The notes under the pieces are model-generated. The model was not told the DNA's origin. It did not search any database and was given only the letters and a program-made list of their open reading frames with translations. A program made the position numbers and the translations under genes. Source: Pseudisothecium myosuroides (lineage: Eukaryota; Streptophyta; Bryopsida; Hypnales; Lembophyllaceae). From it: a stretch of DNA of 64,000 nt. Within the stretch, counting starts at the first letter, position 1, and every line of letters starts with the position of its first letter. Of the stretch, positions 12,751 through 24,935 are shown in pieces. The stretch spans positions 3,348,001 through 3,412,000 of the forward strand of contig OX637296.1 of the NCBI GenBank assembly GCA_951799445.1, read 5' to 3'.

Positions 12751-13494
12751 CTCCATTAGACCTTTTTCTTTGGCACTGTAGGCCTAGAGTAAACCGGCCA
12801 TTTACCGCATACATCCAATCACCACGCAACAACACCTCCCAATGACCAAACACTAACCACAAAATTCAACTACCAATTCAATTGTGATGGGAACAAAATT
12901 TTGTATCACCGCCCAATGACCACACATTGTACGGTGATTGGTTGCAAGGAATTTTAACTAGATTTGAACTTCATCACCTTCAAATTGCAATAAAATTTGT
13001 AGGAAGAAATCTTTTTACATTTTGTTTTTTGGAGGTGAATCTTAACATGACGTTTAATAATTATGCCAAATTTCAAAACATGCAAGTCTCTATATTTATG
13101 TGGAGAAAGGATTTGAATGTTGCATGTGCGGTGATTGGCAAGTTTATTATAGATGACAATTGATCAAATATGATTTTCTACTTGTAGAGCAGTTTCTTTT
13201 GCCAATTTTTTTTCACTTTTATAAGCATTTTGGATGAAAATGTGTTGAACATGAACAGAAAGGTGCATAAATATAATTGAAAAGTGACTATATGTTTAGA
13301 TATGAATGAATCTAATAATACATTGCCTCACCAAATACTAAGGTCAAATTCACTCATGATAATTGCCAATAAATTGTCCAAATGTATGTATCACATTTAG
13401 GGCAGTGATGAAATGATTATTATAGGTGCATATGAGGTGTGTTAATCCATCATCAACACTAACACCTACCTTTGGATCCAAAAATGTCATTTTT

Positions 13495-13661
13495 TCTTAA
13501 GTATTGCTTATACAAGATGTACACAATCAAAATATGAAATTCTATGAGAGCCTAGTGTTGGTTTTTAGTTCATCTAGAGACAATGCTTTTAAAATCCATA
13601 ACTTTTTCTTACAATGTCTAAATGATTCACGCTAAATTACTTTGGAATCTTCTTGCAATTG
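13495..13661. repeat. Dispersed repeat, copy 2
   Basis: The segment is homologous to 8697-8880 over its whole length (blocks ATACAAGATGTACACAATCA, AGTTCATCTAGAGACAATG and TTACTTTGGAATCTTCTT). It stops exactly where the TTAA-flanked element at 13662 begins, consistent with that element having inserted into this repeat. Confidence 0.5.
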
Positions 13662-14581
13662 TTAACCCCTAGAGTCCCAAAGTCCATGTGGGGGACTCTT
13701 GGGATTCCGGGTAGGCTTGTGTGATTTCAATTTTTGATATGATTTTTTGAAACTTTTTTTGAAGATAGGAAATTAAATTAGCTTTTTAGGAATATAACTT
13801 TATTTCAATTGGTGCTTGACAACAAAAGTTATGCCACGCTAAGTCAAAAAATAGCTCAAGGGCAACTCCAAAAAACCCACAAAGAATTGAATTTTTTTTT
13901 AATGTTGAATTTTTTTCTCAAGATTACATTTTTATCCACATCTGAAGCTTTAATTCACTCTATTTGGACCAGTGATGAGAAAGTTATGAACAATCTTGTA
14001 TTTGGGGCAATCTATTCATGTTCTTGAAAAATTAACTTATAGAAGTCATTTTTGAATGCAATTTTTATAATTTTTCAAACAAAATTATTAGACATGGTTA
14101 AGTTTTTTTGCTGGAACAATCCCATTTTTGGAATTATTGTGTTTCAATTATATCTTAGAGCTATTAATGGTTTAATTTTTCCTTCAATCTTGAATCTATT
14201 TCTATTTAATAATTTTTTAATGAGTGAAAATTTGGTGTTTTTTAGTTGAATTTTTTTCCCTAGACTTTCAACTCAATTCAAAAAAAATTAGAAGATCAAA
14301 ATCAATAGTGCAAAAAATTTAAGTCAAGAAGATTTAAAGCCAAAAAATCTAGTCTAGCAAGGTGTAAAAAACTTATTTTCTTCACTTTTTATGTAAATAT
14401 CTTGCAAACTAGGAGGTCAAACTTTTTGGAATTTCTTCTATGCATTTTTAAACTAGTCTAGATTTTATGGTTAGATATGCAAAAAACCATCAAATTTTAA
14501 AGTTTTTTGCTCTTTGCAATAGAAATGGCAGTTTTGATTAGCTTTTGATGGAAAAAGCCCTCAGACTATAGGGATTATTAA
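13662..14581. mobile_element. TTAA-flanked piggyBac-like non-autonomous element, copy A
   Basis: The element begins TTAACCCCTAGAGTCCCAAA and is about 920 bp long. Its right end is eroded (TATAGGGATTATTAA where other copies have TTTAGGGGTTAA). Shared internal landmarks with copies B-E are AAAAGTTATGCCAC, a TTCACTCTATTTGGAC-type block, GAGAAAGTTATG, and a CAAAAATGGCAGTTTT-type block close to the right end. Copy B follows directly and shares the TTAA at 14578-14581. Confidence 0.55.
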
Positions 14582-15401
14582 CCCCTAAAGGACCAAAGTC
14601 CCCTTGGGTGACACTTGGGATTTCAAGCAAGCTCGTGCGACCTAAAATACCTGGAAGCAAAAGTTATGCCACTTAAAGTCAAAAAAGCGGTTTGTCAGGC
14701 AAAAAAAATAAAATTTTAAATTGATTTTTTTTTAAAATTTCTCAAAGATTATGTTTTTGTCTGCATTTGAAGCTTTGGTTCATTCTATTTGGACTCATAA
14801 TGAGAAAGTTATGGACAATCTTGTTTTTCGGGCAATTTAAGCATCTTCTTCAAAAAACAACTTATAGAATTCATTTATGAATGCAATTTTCAAATTTTTT
14901 CAGTTTTTTTTATGACAAGGTTAAGTTTTTTTGCAAGAGCAATCCCACCATTGGGATTATGGTGTTTTAATTCCACCTAAGAGCTATTAACAATTTAGTG
15001 TTTTGTTCAATTTTGGACCTACTTTTACTTAACAATTTTTTTATATGTGAAAATCAAGTTTTGACATTCTAAATTTTTTTCCCTTGACTCTTAACTCAAA
15101 TTTTCAACATAAAATTTTTAACTTTATGGTGTGTAGTGTAAAAAAAATCCACAAATGGCCGTCAAAGTCATCTAAAATTGCAGGCCATAGTTCAAAAGAA
15201 TTTCTTTTTCCAACTTCAAATGCTAGTATCTTTCAATCTGTACGGTCAAACTTCATGAAATTTTTACCACATGATCTGAGACAAGTGAAATACAAGATCC
15301 TACGGTTAGATTCTAAAAAAAATCTTTTTCGGCTTAGGGACAAAAATGGCAGTTTTCAATGGTTTTGGAGCTAGAAAATGTCATGGTCCTTCAGGGGTTA
15401 A
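14578..15401. mobile_element. TTAA-flanked piggyBac-like non-autonomous element, copy B
   Basis: The 824-bp element starts TTAACCCCTAAAGGACCAAA and ends GGTCCTTCAGGGGTTAA, giving 17-bp near-perfect inverted termini that include TTAA at both ends. TTAA target duplication with CCC..GGG termini is the hallmark of piggyBac-type elements; no transposase is present, so the assignment rests on the ends. The 96-codon frame at 15084-15374 is shared with copy C and may reflect only common ancestry. Confidence 0.6.
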
Positions 15402-16599
15402 GTTCCAATTTTTTTTGTTTAATACTAATAACTAAGCTCAATTGTAATCAATATTGATTACCTTATCCCACTCTTCCGACTCTTATTGCTACCGCATGGG
15501 TCAATTTGATTTCAATCAAAACATTTTATCCCTCAGCATTTCAACGTTTCAATTTTGAACAATGAATAGAGAGGTTCCAAGGACTTTTTTGACCACATAA
15601 CTTCTCATTCATCCAAACCAATGTTTGACTTTTAAAAACTTAGGACAATTCTATATTAGGGCCCAAGCCCAATTCCAAGTTGGCCCAATTTACAAACCTA
15701 GGGCCAACTCCAATTGGACTCATGTGGAAAAATTGGATCCATGTCCATCCAGTTTTTAGCATTTATGTTCATTTTTTTGGCACCAAAACACCACCACATA
15801 AATGACAATGTGACATTTAAGAAAATTGGTCCAACTTTCAATAGAAAGCATGTAGATCCAATTGATGGCTCAATTTATGAATCTAGGCACTCCCGTTGGT
15901 TGATTTCAGTGGTTTTGAAATGAAATCAACAATTGGACCCTAATATAAAGGGTCCCTTAAGGTAGCAACACTCATAACCATCAAATTAAGGTTTTTGAAC
16001 ATGATTATTATTAATAACATTTAGCAAATTATAGGATCCTATTAGCTAGAGAGAAAAAATGTCTATGCACTTTCAAATGTATTATTTGGATACTGTGAGA
16101 ATAAGCTATGAATTTTTAAAGAGCGATTGCAAATGCATCTAATACCAACATTAGGATTTGATGTTGAGCTCTAGTACATCCTTGTAATCACATCTATTCA
16201 CTTCTACACAAAATAGTGAAATTAAGTTGCCCCATACTAATTTCTTGACATTTGACATTGTATAAATATTTATTGTTATTGTACAAGAATGAATTACTTT
16301 TGAATTAGGTCCTGTTGTAATTGAGACTCATGAACCTCCTTGTGTACAAATGGAAATATCTAAAATAGTATTTATTAACTTTGATGGTTTGTAAAGTAAC
16401 TTTCTTTGGGGTAAGGCAACCGAATTGTTAAGGCAACCTAATTTCACTATTTTGTGTACATATTTTCCAAGATTTTAGAGGTGATGGTTATAGGTATAAT
16501 GATGGTTATGGGTGTTGCTACCTTACCCTTTTTGCATGACAAATTTGATGAACTGGAGTTAAATAATATATATTTAAATATAAAGATATGGGCCGAAAT
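15402..16599. other. AT-rich intergenic DNA
   Basis: No gene or clear mobile element is visible. The open frame 16454-16930 runs into GC-rich sequence upstream of fimbrin and shows no domain; it is treated as non-coding. Confidence 0.45.
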
Positions 16600-17181
16600 T
16601 CAAGAAAGGATTCCGGAGCTTCAAGCCGTTACCGGTAACCCCCCCACGCGTGAAACCGGTAAACTCCCCGGCGGCCCCCCCGGTGTGAACAGGGTTTCTT
16701 CTCCTCCCTCTAGCCCTGAATCAGCTCCTGTCCTGCCAGGCCGCCCCGCCCGGGCAGTCCTGGTGCCAAACTGTCCGGAAGACTGCGCCAGACTCGAAGA
16801 AGCCGAGCAGCAGGCCGCCCTGCGCTTCCCTTCCTTCCTTCGTCCCCTGCCTGCCGTCGTCCCCCACTGCCGCCCTCAATCACTCCGTCGCATGGACACA
16901 ACAACAATCCATCCCAGCAGCAGCTGCTGACAAATTCTTCTTCCGTTCACGCGCTCACTTGCACGACAACCTTCCCACTCTTCGCCACCCCCCTCTTTCT
17001 CGTCACCCCGACCAACGATGACGCCATTACGATCATCACGCTTGGCCTGCGGCGGATGAGGCGATCGAAACCGATCGAAACAACAGTGAGAGCGCATCCC
17101 CAACCCCAACCGATTGGAGCTTGGAGCGATTTGGATCTTGCAAACAGGGGATTGATCAGCTGGAGAGAGATCGATCTCTTC
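16600..17181 (+). promoter_or_regulatory. GC-rich promoter and 5' leader of the fimbrin gene
   Basis: Composition switches sharply to GC-rich at about 16620, just upstream of the fimbrin ATG, with C-rich and CT-rich tracts (for example CTTCCTTCGTCCCCTGCC). A self-complementary GTTACCGGTAAC lies at 16627-16638. Open frames on both strands here look like by-products of GC content. No transcription start can be fixed. Confidence 0.4.
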
Positions 17182-20100
17182 ATGGCGGGGAATGGGGGCG
17201 ACATGGAGGAGTCCGTCGTGGTGCTGGTGGACGATGAGGCGCTCCGGAAGGCGTTCTCGCAGAGCGAGCTTCGGTATCTCAAGACGCATGTGAGTGGTTT
17301 GGGTTTGGGGCAGGATGGATTTGGTGGGTTGGTGGTTGGTGGTTGGTTGGTTGGTTGTGTGTGTGTGTGTGTGTCGATTGGGGGTGGTCTGAAGGAGATT
17401 GGGATTTGGGTTGGAGTGATGGTTGTGTTTTTTCGATTGGGTTGCGTGAATTTCAGGCGATTGGGAGGTTTGGTGGCGTTCCTTTCGATTGAAAGGGTGA
17501 TGGATCAGCAGCTGGGTGGAGGTGTTGGTTGCTGTTGGTTGCGAGGTGGTTGTTTGCTGTCGTGGATTTCATGGGAAGGAAGATAGGGATTAGGTTTATT
17601 GGAGGAGAAATCGATGCGAAATCGATGAGAATTAGAATGCTGGAGGGATTTTTGAGAGGAGGGGCAGAAGGGAAGTTGGTTTTGGGCTGTGTGGAAGCGA
17701 CAGAAAATTAATTCTCAAGGGATTGGGTGTCCTTGGATGGATGTTTGAGAAAGAGGTGATAGGTTTACAATTTTGAGTTAGGGCTTCGACATCTGATGCT
17801 ATTCCCTAGAGTAACGTTTTCGTGCATCCATGACTGCTTGGAATAGGAAATTTGGGTGCTTGGAATAGGGTATTGAATGGGCGGCCGAATCCGTGAGAAT
17901 CGTGCTGGCATTGTCTTCTTCTCGAAGATTTTCAGTTTGCCTGGTAAAGGTGGAAATATGGGATAGTTGCTGCTCGGGGCACACCGCCCCGTGAAATGTA
18001 CACCTCTGGTACACACTGGGTGTCTCTTGATTAGCACTCCATTCGGCAATGCCTTGTCGTGATGTCGTTGCTGCTTGAGCTCCGTCGCATTGAAAAATCC
18101 ATTGACTTCTTATCAGCCCTAAGCATACCCTGGTTCTTATCGACTTGTGGACTGATTTTGGAGCCTTTTGATAATCATATTCTGTTGTTGTGCTTGTCTG
18201 TATGTTACGGTGGGAAGGATATTCTTTATGTGGAATAAGCTTTTTTTCCTTATCCAGCGTTCTCGTTCTCTGTCACGCAGTTCGACCAAATGAACACTGC
18301 GAAGACAGGAGCGGTTACTGTGAGCGAGTTGCACGCAGCATTGAAAGTGGTGAAGACGAACCAGACTGTGACAACCAAAGAGGTGGAAGAGATTATTACC
18401 AGGCATGACGCGAAGAAACAAGATGGACTTGACTTCGAAGATTTTTTACGAGTATTTTCTCAACCCCTGCTCTTTTTGACTTACTTCTGCACTCATTTTT
18501 GAAACAGAGACCAAGCTTTTGATGGTGGCGATTTTGTTTACCCGACATTGCATTATTTGGATGCAGATGCAGTTGGAGTTGCGGAAGGCAGGACGAGGGT
18601 TCAGGCAGAGTCCAGCAAAAGCAGATTCGTCGTTTTTGACAAGTACAGCTACCACCTTGGTCCATACTATCAGTGACTCTGAGAAGAAAGCGTACGTGGA
18701 CCATATCAACATGTACCTGGAGAAGGATGCTTCGCTTCAACATGTTTTGCCTATCGACTCGACAACAAATCAGTTGTTTGACATGATCAAGGATGGCATT
18801 CTTCTTTGGTATGTAGACTTCACTTGCGTGCTTTGAGCCGAAGCTGAACGTGTTTTGCTTGTAATACAAATGGGAATTAGGCTTTTACGTTACTCTGTAG
18901 TGTATTATATTGCACTTGTTTTCTATTGTTGGGACATGAGAGTCAAGGTCTCGCACTTCTTTAATGGGTTCTCTTTTGTCTAGATTTGCTTGATATGGGA
19001 AATTCATTTGCTAGGGAAGTAACGTGAAAGAATTGTTGAGATTTTGTTTCTGTGCACAAATTCTGAAAGGTCACTATTAGCCTTGAAGTTGATGATTTCT
19101 CCTACATTTTTGTGGCTCTGGGATGAGAATGCAGTAAATTTGTTTACCGTCTATGAATTTTGCTGACAGTTTTTCTTAATCGTGCAGCAAACTGGTCAAC
19201 GTGGCGGTTGCTGGCACAATCGATGAGAGAGCGATTAACATGAAAGAGAGGTTGAACCCGTGGGAGCGAATTGAGAATCACACTCTTTTTCTCAACTCGG
19301 CCAAAGCTATTGGTTGCTCAGTGGTCAACATTGGCACTGAAGACTTGACTTTTGGGAGGGTAATGAGAAATGAACTACTTTGTTATGGATTGATGTATTA
19401 AAGTCATCATTTTTGCATTGTTGATTGTTAAGGGATAGTGGTACTTGTTATTGTTATGAATTTGTGCTTGAATCTCATCAGACGATTATGTGGGTGGGTG
19501 CAGCCGCATTTGGTGCTTGGTCTCATCAGTCAAATTGTGAAGGTATGTGCTACTCTTTAATTGCCTGCATTGTAAGTCCGTCAGAGCACGCTTGGTTGGA
19601 AATGTCGCCACTGGATTTTTGTGTAGGCTTGATCTTTGAAGAGTCATTGTACATAAGTCTTTCGTTGGCTTAAGTAGGCGCCAATTGCTTAGTGTTCTTA
19701 TTGCGTCACGGTTTTGTGTTTTAGGGTGTTCTAACAAAGCCGTCATATTGGAGGGGTGCCTGTCTAGCCTTCAGGGACAATAATTGTTAAACATATGGAA
19801 TAGTGGTTAAGCCGTTTATGTCTTTGTGCAATCAGATACAACTACTGTCGACAGTGAATTTGAAGCACACTCCTGAGCTTGCGGAGTTGCTGGACGAAAC
19901 TGAGGTCCGTATGCTACCTGTTTTCATTCAATCAGTCCAAATTACTATGCTTTGGAACTTGTTACCACAACCGTTGTACTTGAAGCCGGCATTTAACGTG
20001 GAACTAAGCTGCTTATTAGTTTTGATGTTTTGCATTTTGAGCATGGTATCAGGAATTTGAGGAGTTATGGAGCATGCCAGCGGAGAAAATATTGCTGCGG

Positions 20101-22789
20101 TGGATGAATTTTCATTTGAAGAAAGCAGGTCATAAGAAGACTGTGTCAAATTTCTCCACTGATGTTAGGGTGAGTCTTTGAACCTAGTCTGGAGATTGGA
20201 ATTTGCGCTAACTACTAAATTCAAATAACGTGTTAAACTGCTTATGCCTCTTTATGGCCACCTTTTATGATTGATGTATTTTCTTTACTTTCATTGACAA
20301 AACCCTGTTTCTCAATGGATTGACACGTGTGAGAATTGCTTTATTAAGGATGGTTCAGCATATACTCTTCTTTTGAACCGGCTGGCTCCAGAGTGTTGTT
20401 CGTTGGAACCTCTGCATATTGAAGATCGTTTTGAGCGAGCCAAAGCCGTGCTTGCACAAGCTGACCGCATCAACTGCCGAAAGTACCTCACTCCAAAAGA
20501 TTTGGTTGAGGGCTCACCAAATCTCAACCTCGCTTTTGTGGCTCACCTATTCCACACAAGGTTTGTTCTTCTATCTGCACGTTTCAACTTCTATCCAGAA
20601 GTCCCATTTAGTGATCCTGATGCTTATGCAAGGGATTGATGGTTATAATTGGAGATTACAGTCAGATTTTCTGATGGATATTTTAATTTGATTATGCCAG
20701 GAACGGGTTGACACAAGACCCTTCAAATAACGATTATGCTGAACTGCTTCATGATGATGAGTACAATGAAGCGTCAAGAGAGGAGCGTATGTACAGGGCG
20801 TGGATAAACAGTCAGGGCACCGATACATTTGTCACGTCCCTTTTCGAGGACGTTCGAGATGGGTATGTCCTTTTCATGATTGCTGCTTGTATGTGAAGAG
20901 CACTGAACATGAAAATGCTAAGTCCAGATGCGTCTTTTACAATCTTTGTAAATGTTTATATAGCAAGATTAGTTGAACATGTAGTGTTGATGCTGTTCAT
21001 GTACGTGTCGGATTAGATTGCAATCACGTAGAACTTGTTTGTGGAATAGTAGCACTTTTTAGAAGCTTTGACACATTTTACTGTCTTTTCTTGTTCCATT
21101 CGGTTTCTAATGAATTTCTAAAGAGCTTGTAGTTTTCATTGAAATTATCATGGGAGTGAAGTATTTTCCTTGAATCTCCATCATATATATGTGAAATGAC
21201 CTCAAGGTATTCCGTTGCGTTGCCTACAGGTGGATATTGTTGGAGACTTTGGATAAGGTTTCTCCAGGTTCAGTTTCATGGAAAAGCACAAGCAAACCAC
21301 CAATAAAGTCACCCTTCAAGAAAGTAGAGAACTGCAATCAAGTGGTTGATATTGGGAAAAGGCTCAGATTTTCGCTTGTTAATATTGCTGGGTCGGACAT
21401 TGTTCAAGGCAACAAAAAACTCATTTTAGGTATGCAATTGATAATCTGTGGCTCTTGGATCTGGACAGGATAGTTGTTATATGCTTCAAAAAGATGACAT
21501 TGTGTCTTGAGTTAATGAGACTGCTTGTTGGACATGCTTGCAGCATATCTTTGGCAGTTGATGCGATTCAGCATGCTACAGCTACTGAAGGACCTGAGAT
21601 TACATGGGAGAGAAGTATCTGATGCAGATATTATTCATTGGGCCAATCTCAAGGTCAGAAATGCTGGTAAAACTACCCGAATGGAGACCTTCAAGGTAAC
21701 ATACACTCGTTTTCTGAAACCTAAGTTCGTTAGAATATCTTGTCCCTATTATTGCTTTTATGTGCAAATTCTTGTATTAAGGATGAAAGCGCTTGTACTT
21801 GCAGGATAAAAGTTTGTCATCTGGTCTATTTTTCCTGGATCTTCTGGGCGCGGTAGAGCCACGAGTGGTTAACTGGGATTTGGCTACCAGCGGAGTAACA
21901 AGTAAGTTTTAACATGCTTAATAGATCTGAATTTCAGTTCTTTGTGGAGGTTAAATTTTGCTTAGTAGCTCAAATTTAGACGGATACGAACAGCCTTGGT
22001 CGCATCGTGTTTCACGTAGTTGTGTTTATTTCAGTGGAACTGAAGACGCAGCTTTGCATTTGCTAGTCTTTGCATCATTTGTTTGTATTTTTGTTTGTTC
22101 GTTTTGTTTTGTTAGCTATCAATTTACCGACTGTTCTGCATGTAATGACAGATGATGATAAGCGAGTCAATGCTACTTACGTTATCAGTATTGCTCGGAA
22201 ATTGGGTTGCTCGGTCTTCCTTTTGTGGGACGATATTGTGGAGGTGAGTTCCAAGTGTCCGATTTTGGCTTCTTCTACATTACAATCCTCTAAACTCAAT
22301 TTGATACTTCGGACTTAGGTTCTGGACTTGTCTGCCATGTATCCTCAATTTGCAGTCTATATTAATCTTTGACATACTCCTAAATTTTCTGAATGAAAAG
22401 CTTTACCTTTCGTTGAAAACGTGAGCTGTGTATTTCATTGCATCGTGCATGTGACACTCAAACGACACATAAATTCTTTAAACATCTTGAAACGATTGCG
22501 TAGGATTCTGATTTTCCTTGATTTCAACATCTCCCATTAGATCGATCTCCAATGATCCCTTCCATTAGACACTACTAATGCTTTTATTTGGATTCTCGTC
22601 TCTCAGGTTCGGCCGAAAATGATTTTGACACTAACAGCAAGCATCATGCTGTGGAGTTTAGCCAACAAGATGATCACGAATGCCGTGGACGCCAGTGCAG
22701 CAGCAGGGAAGTGGGCATCGGCAGTCCAGAAGATTGATGCCACAAACAAGTTCGGGAAAGTTGGGGATTCTGTGCGAACTGTCATCTAA
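17182..22789 (+). CDS. FIM: Fimbrin (plastin), actin-bundling protein with four CH domains, fourteen exons
   Basis: Exons: 17182-17289, 18281-18451, 18567 or 18573-18808, 19188-19359, 19504-19542, 19836-19904, 20053-20169, 20349-20560, 20701-20862, 21230-21429, 21544-21695, 21805-21901, 22152-22243, 22607-22789. They join in frame to about 670 codons. Fimbrin cross-links actin filaments through two actin-binding domains, each a pair of calponin-homology domains. Residues about 37-93 form an EF-hand-like region with a degenerate second loop ([15 protein letters not shown]), as in plant fimbrins. CH1 lies at about 117-240 ([13 protein letters not shown] segment [20 protein letters not shown]), CH2 about 265-375 ([33 protein letters not shown]), CH3 about 395-505 ([24 protein letters not shown]), CH4 about 520-630 ([30 protein letters not shown]). 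The C-terminal tail is short (about 40 residues) and not the long acidic tail of some angiosperm fimbrins. The exon 3 acceptor is ambiguous by six bases. Confidence 0.95.
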
Positions 22790-24640
22790 ATTGGTGGGTG
22801 GGTAGATTGTTCATTTATTAATTATCATTCTCTTACATGTCTTGTAGGTAAAAAACAACACAATAGGTCAGTTTTATTAGTGATGATGTTGGGGAGTTTC
22901 TCATGGAGTGGACACCATTTGTATTTATCGATTTTACCGTAGAAGTCCACTGCTGTCTCCCCATTGAGTTGAACATACAATACAAACCATCCACTCCCTG
23001 ATGCCGACTGAGGCACATGTACGCACTGTGCCGTCTGAACTCCCTTTCTGAGGATTCATGTAACTCTATCATGACTGAAATGGAATAATTAGTCTGCTTC
23101 TGTGGACACTACCTCGTGTGAGGTTTGAGGCTACTAGTAACAGTTGGTTCCGAAATTAAGAGTTAGAATTCTATGGGTGTAAAGTTCCTTATAAGACTGG
23201 TCAATTTTATTTTATGTTCTTAATAGAGTTAATCATAAAGTGTGTGCAATGAGGGACTAGGAGTTGGAGTTTGAGAAAAACATAGGACAAGACTCCTTGA
23301 AGCACCCAAACTTGGTCTGATGGAGTTTGGTGTTGTGTTTCTTTTACTATTCTTAGTTAAACCTTCCTTTGACACCTTGTCTACAAATTTGGGTTCACTT
23401 TACAATTAACTCTAATGACAAATGGAAGAGGATTCCAAGTTTCCAACGTTCCAAAATATGTGTTTCCGAGACCTTCAAAGTTTTATTTGGAAACTTATGG
23501 TGGAAGAAGTCAAGAAGGTTCAAAGTTCTAGGAGGTATGTGACAAAATATTGAAATTAGTTGGCAAAGGGTGGTGAAGTTGAGGTGGGTTTAGCAAAGGG
23601 ACTCTTTACATCTAAGGTGGAAGCACCCAAAACCGTCAAAATAAGGAATTCAGCATACTTGGAGGCACCATTTCAAAAAATTAATATTTTTGTGGTGTTA
23701 GCAAGAGAAAATCATGAATTTCCAAAAAAAAAATTAGATTTTTTGGGCTCGGCATGTACTTTCTATGAATTTTCAAACTGGAACCGTCTTGTAGGTGGAC
23801 CCAAATCTGAATTCTGACAAATTCAGCACTTAACCAATCACAGTGAAGATAGGAGAAAATTTTATGACACATGTCAAAGACCATTCAATGGGAGTCTAGG
23901 GATGGTTTAATGTCCATCTAGGAACAAAGAATAGGTACAAGGACGCTTTGGGGTGTTTCTACCTTAGAAGTCAGGCAATTCCGATTGCACAAATTTGAGT
24001 CTTTTGACCAATCACAAGTGTGGATTTCAACCCTCTGTCCAATCACAAATGAGGATTTTGGGCCTCTTATACAATAAATTGGCCTGGCCTTTAGGTGTCA
24101 AGTGTCCCTTACTATTATACATTATATTGTGCACATTTGCATGTAAACACCAATCTAATAGTAACTAGGCACAGTAGCAAAAAGTAGTGGTTTTGGGATA
24201 CCCACCTTAAGTCTTTTGAAGATATTTATGTTATTGGCCATTTGGGTCTCTCTTTATATTCTCCAAACTTATTGAAGTGGTAAATAGATTTTTTTATACT
24301 TGCATCATGAATTTTGGAATAGTAAATACATATTCACAATAATCTTTCAATTTTAAAATGAAGGTACCGTACGTAAAGGTCTGATTTGGCAGGTGAGTGC
24401 CAAAATAGTGTTTTTTTCGCATGCTAAGTAGATTCAGAGAGTTAAAAATATTGGTGGTAGTGTATTAAATGTTTATAATATTTCACTTGTAATATTGCAA
24501 ACATTCAGACACTCCCAAAAATACTCAATTTATGTCTAAATCTAACCTTCATGTAGGGTAGTATAGGTAAACAACTTGACATATGAACAATATTATAGTA
24601 TTCTTTTCTACAATGGTATGATAGATAAAATCATTCCATC
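22790..24640. other. 3' flank of fimbrin and AT-rich intergenic DNA
   Basis: The first few hundred bases are probably 3' untranslated sequence. From about 23200 no coding signal is recognised. Confidence 0.45.
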
Positions 24641-24935
24641 TAAGGTACGCAGTAGAGACTCTCCAAAGCACCATTTTTTTTGTCACATCATAGTTATTAT
24701 TATTATTAGAATCATTAAATTTTTATATTTGCTTGTTGGCAATTGAAAGAAGATTTCAATGCACCAAAGAATGTTTCTTTTGGATATTCCATGCAAAAGT
24801 TATAACGGGTCAATTTTTTTGGGGTAAATGTTCTAAAAGGGTTTGTTTAGTGGAGATAGATATTGATCAACTATTTGTATATCCAGTGAAGATGGTGCTT
24901 TTAAATCAATGGTGCATTTGGGAGTCCCTACCTTA
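24641..24935. mobile_element. MITE-like element related to 9840-10156, copy 2
   Basis: The left end (TAAGGTACGCAGTAGAGACT, then CTCCAAAGCACC) and right end (GGTGCATTTGGGAGTCCCTA, then CCTTA) are imperfect inverted repeats starting TAAGGTA, 295 bp apart. The core (TTGTTGGCAATTGAAAGAAG, then ATTTCAATGCACCAAAGAAT, then GGATATTCCATGCAAAAGTT) aligns with the core at 9840-10156. Confidence 0.5.

Noticed and set aside
16454..17289. Open frames of up to 158 codons on both strands upstream of fimbrin
   Set aside because: Pro/Arg/Ser-rich products of GC-rich promoter sequence; the plus-strand frame is not continuous with the fimbrin start and no domain is seen.
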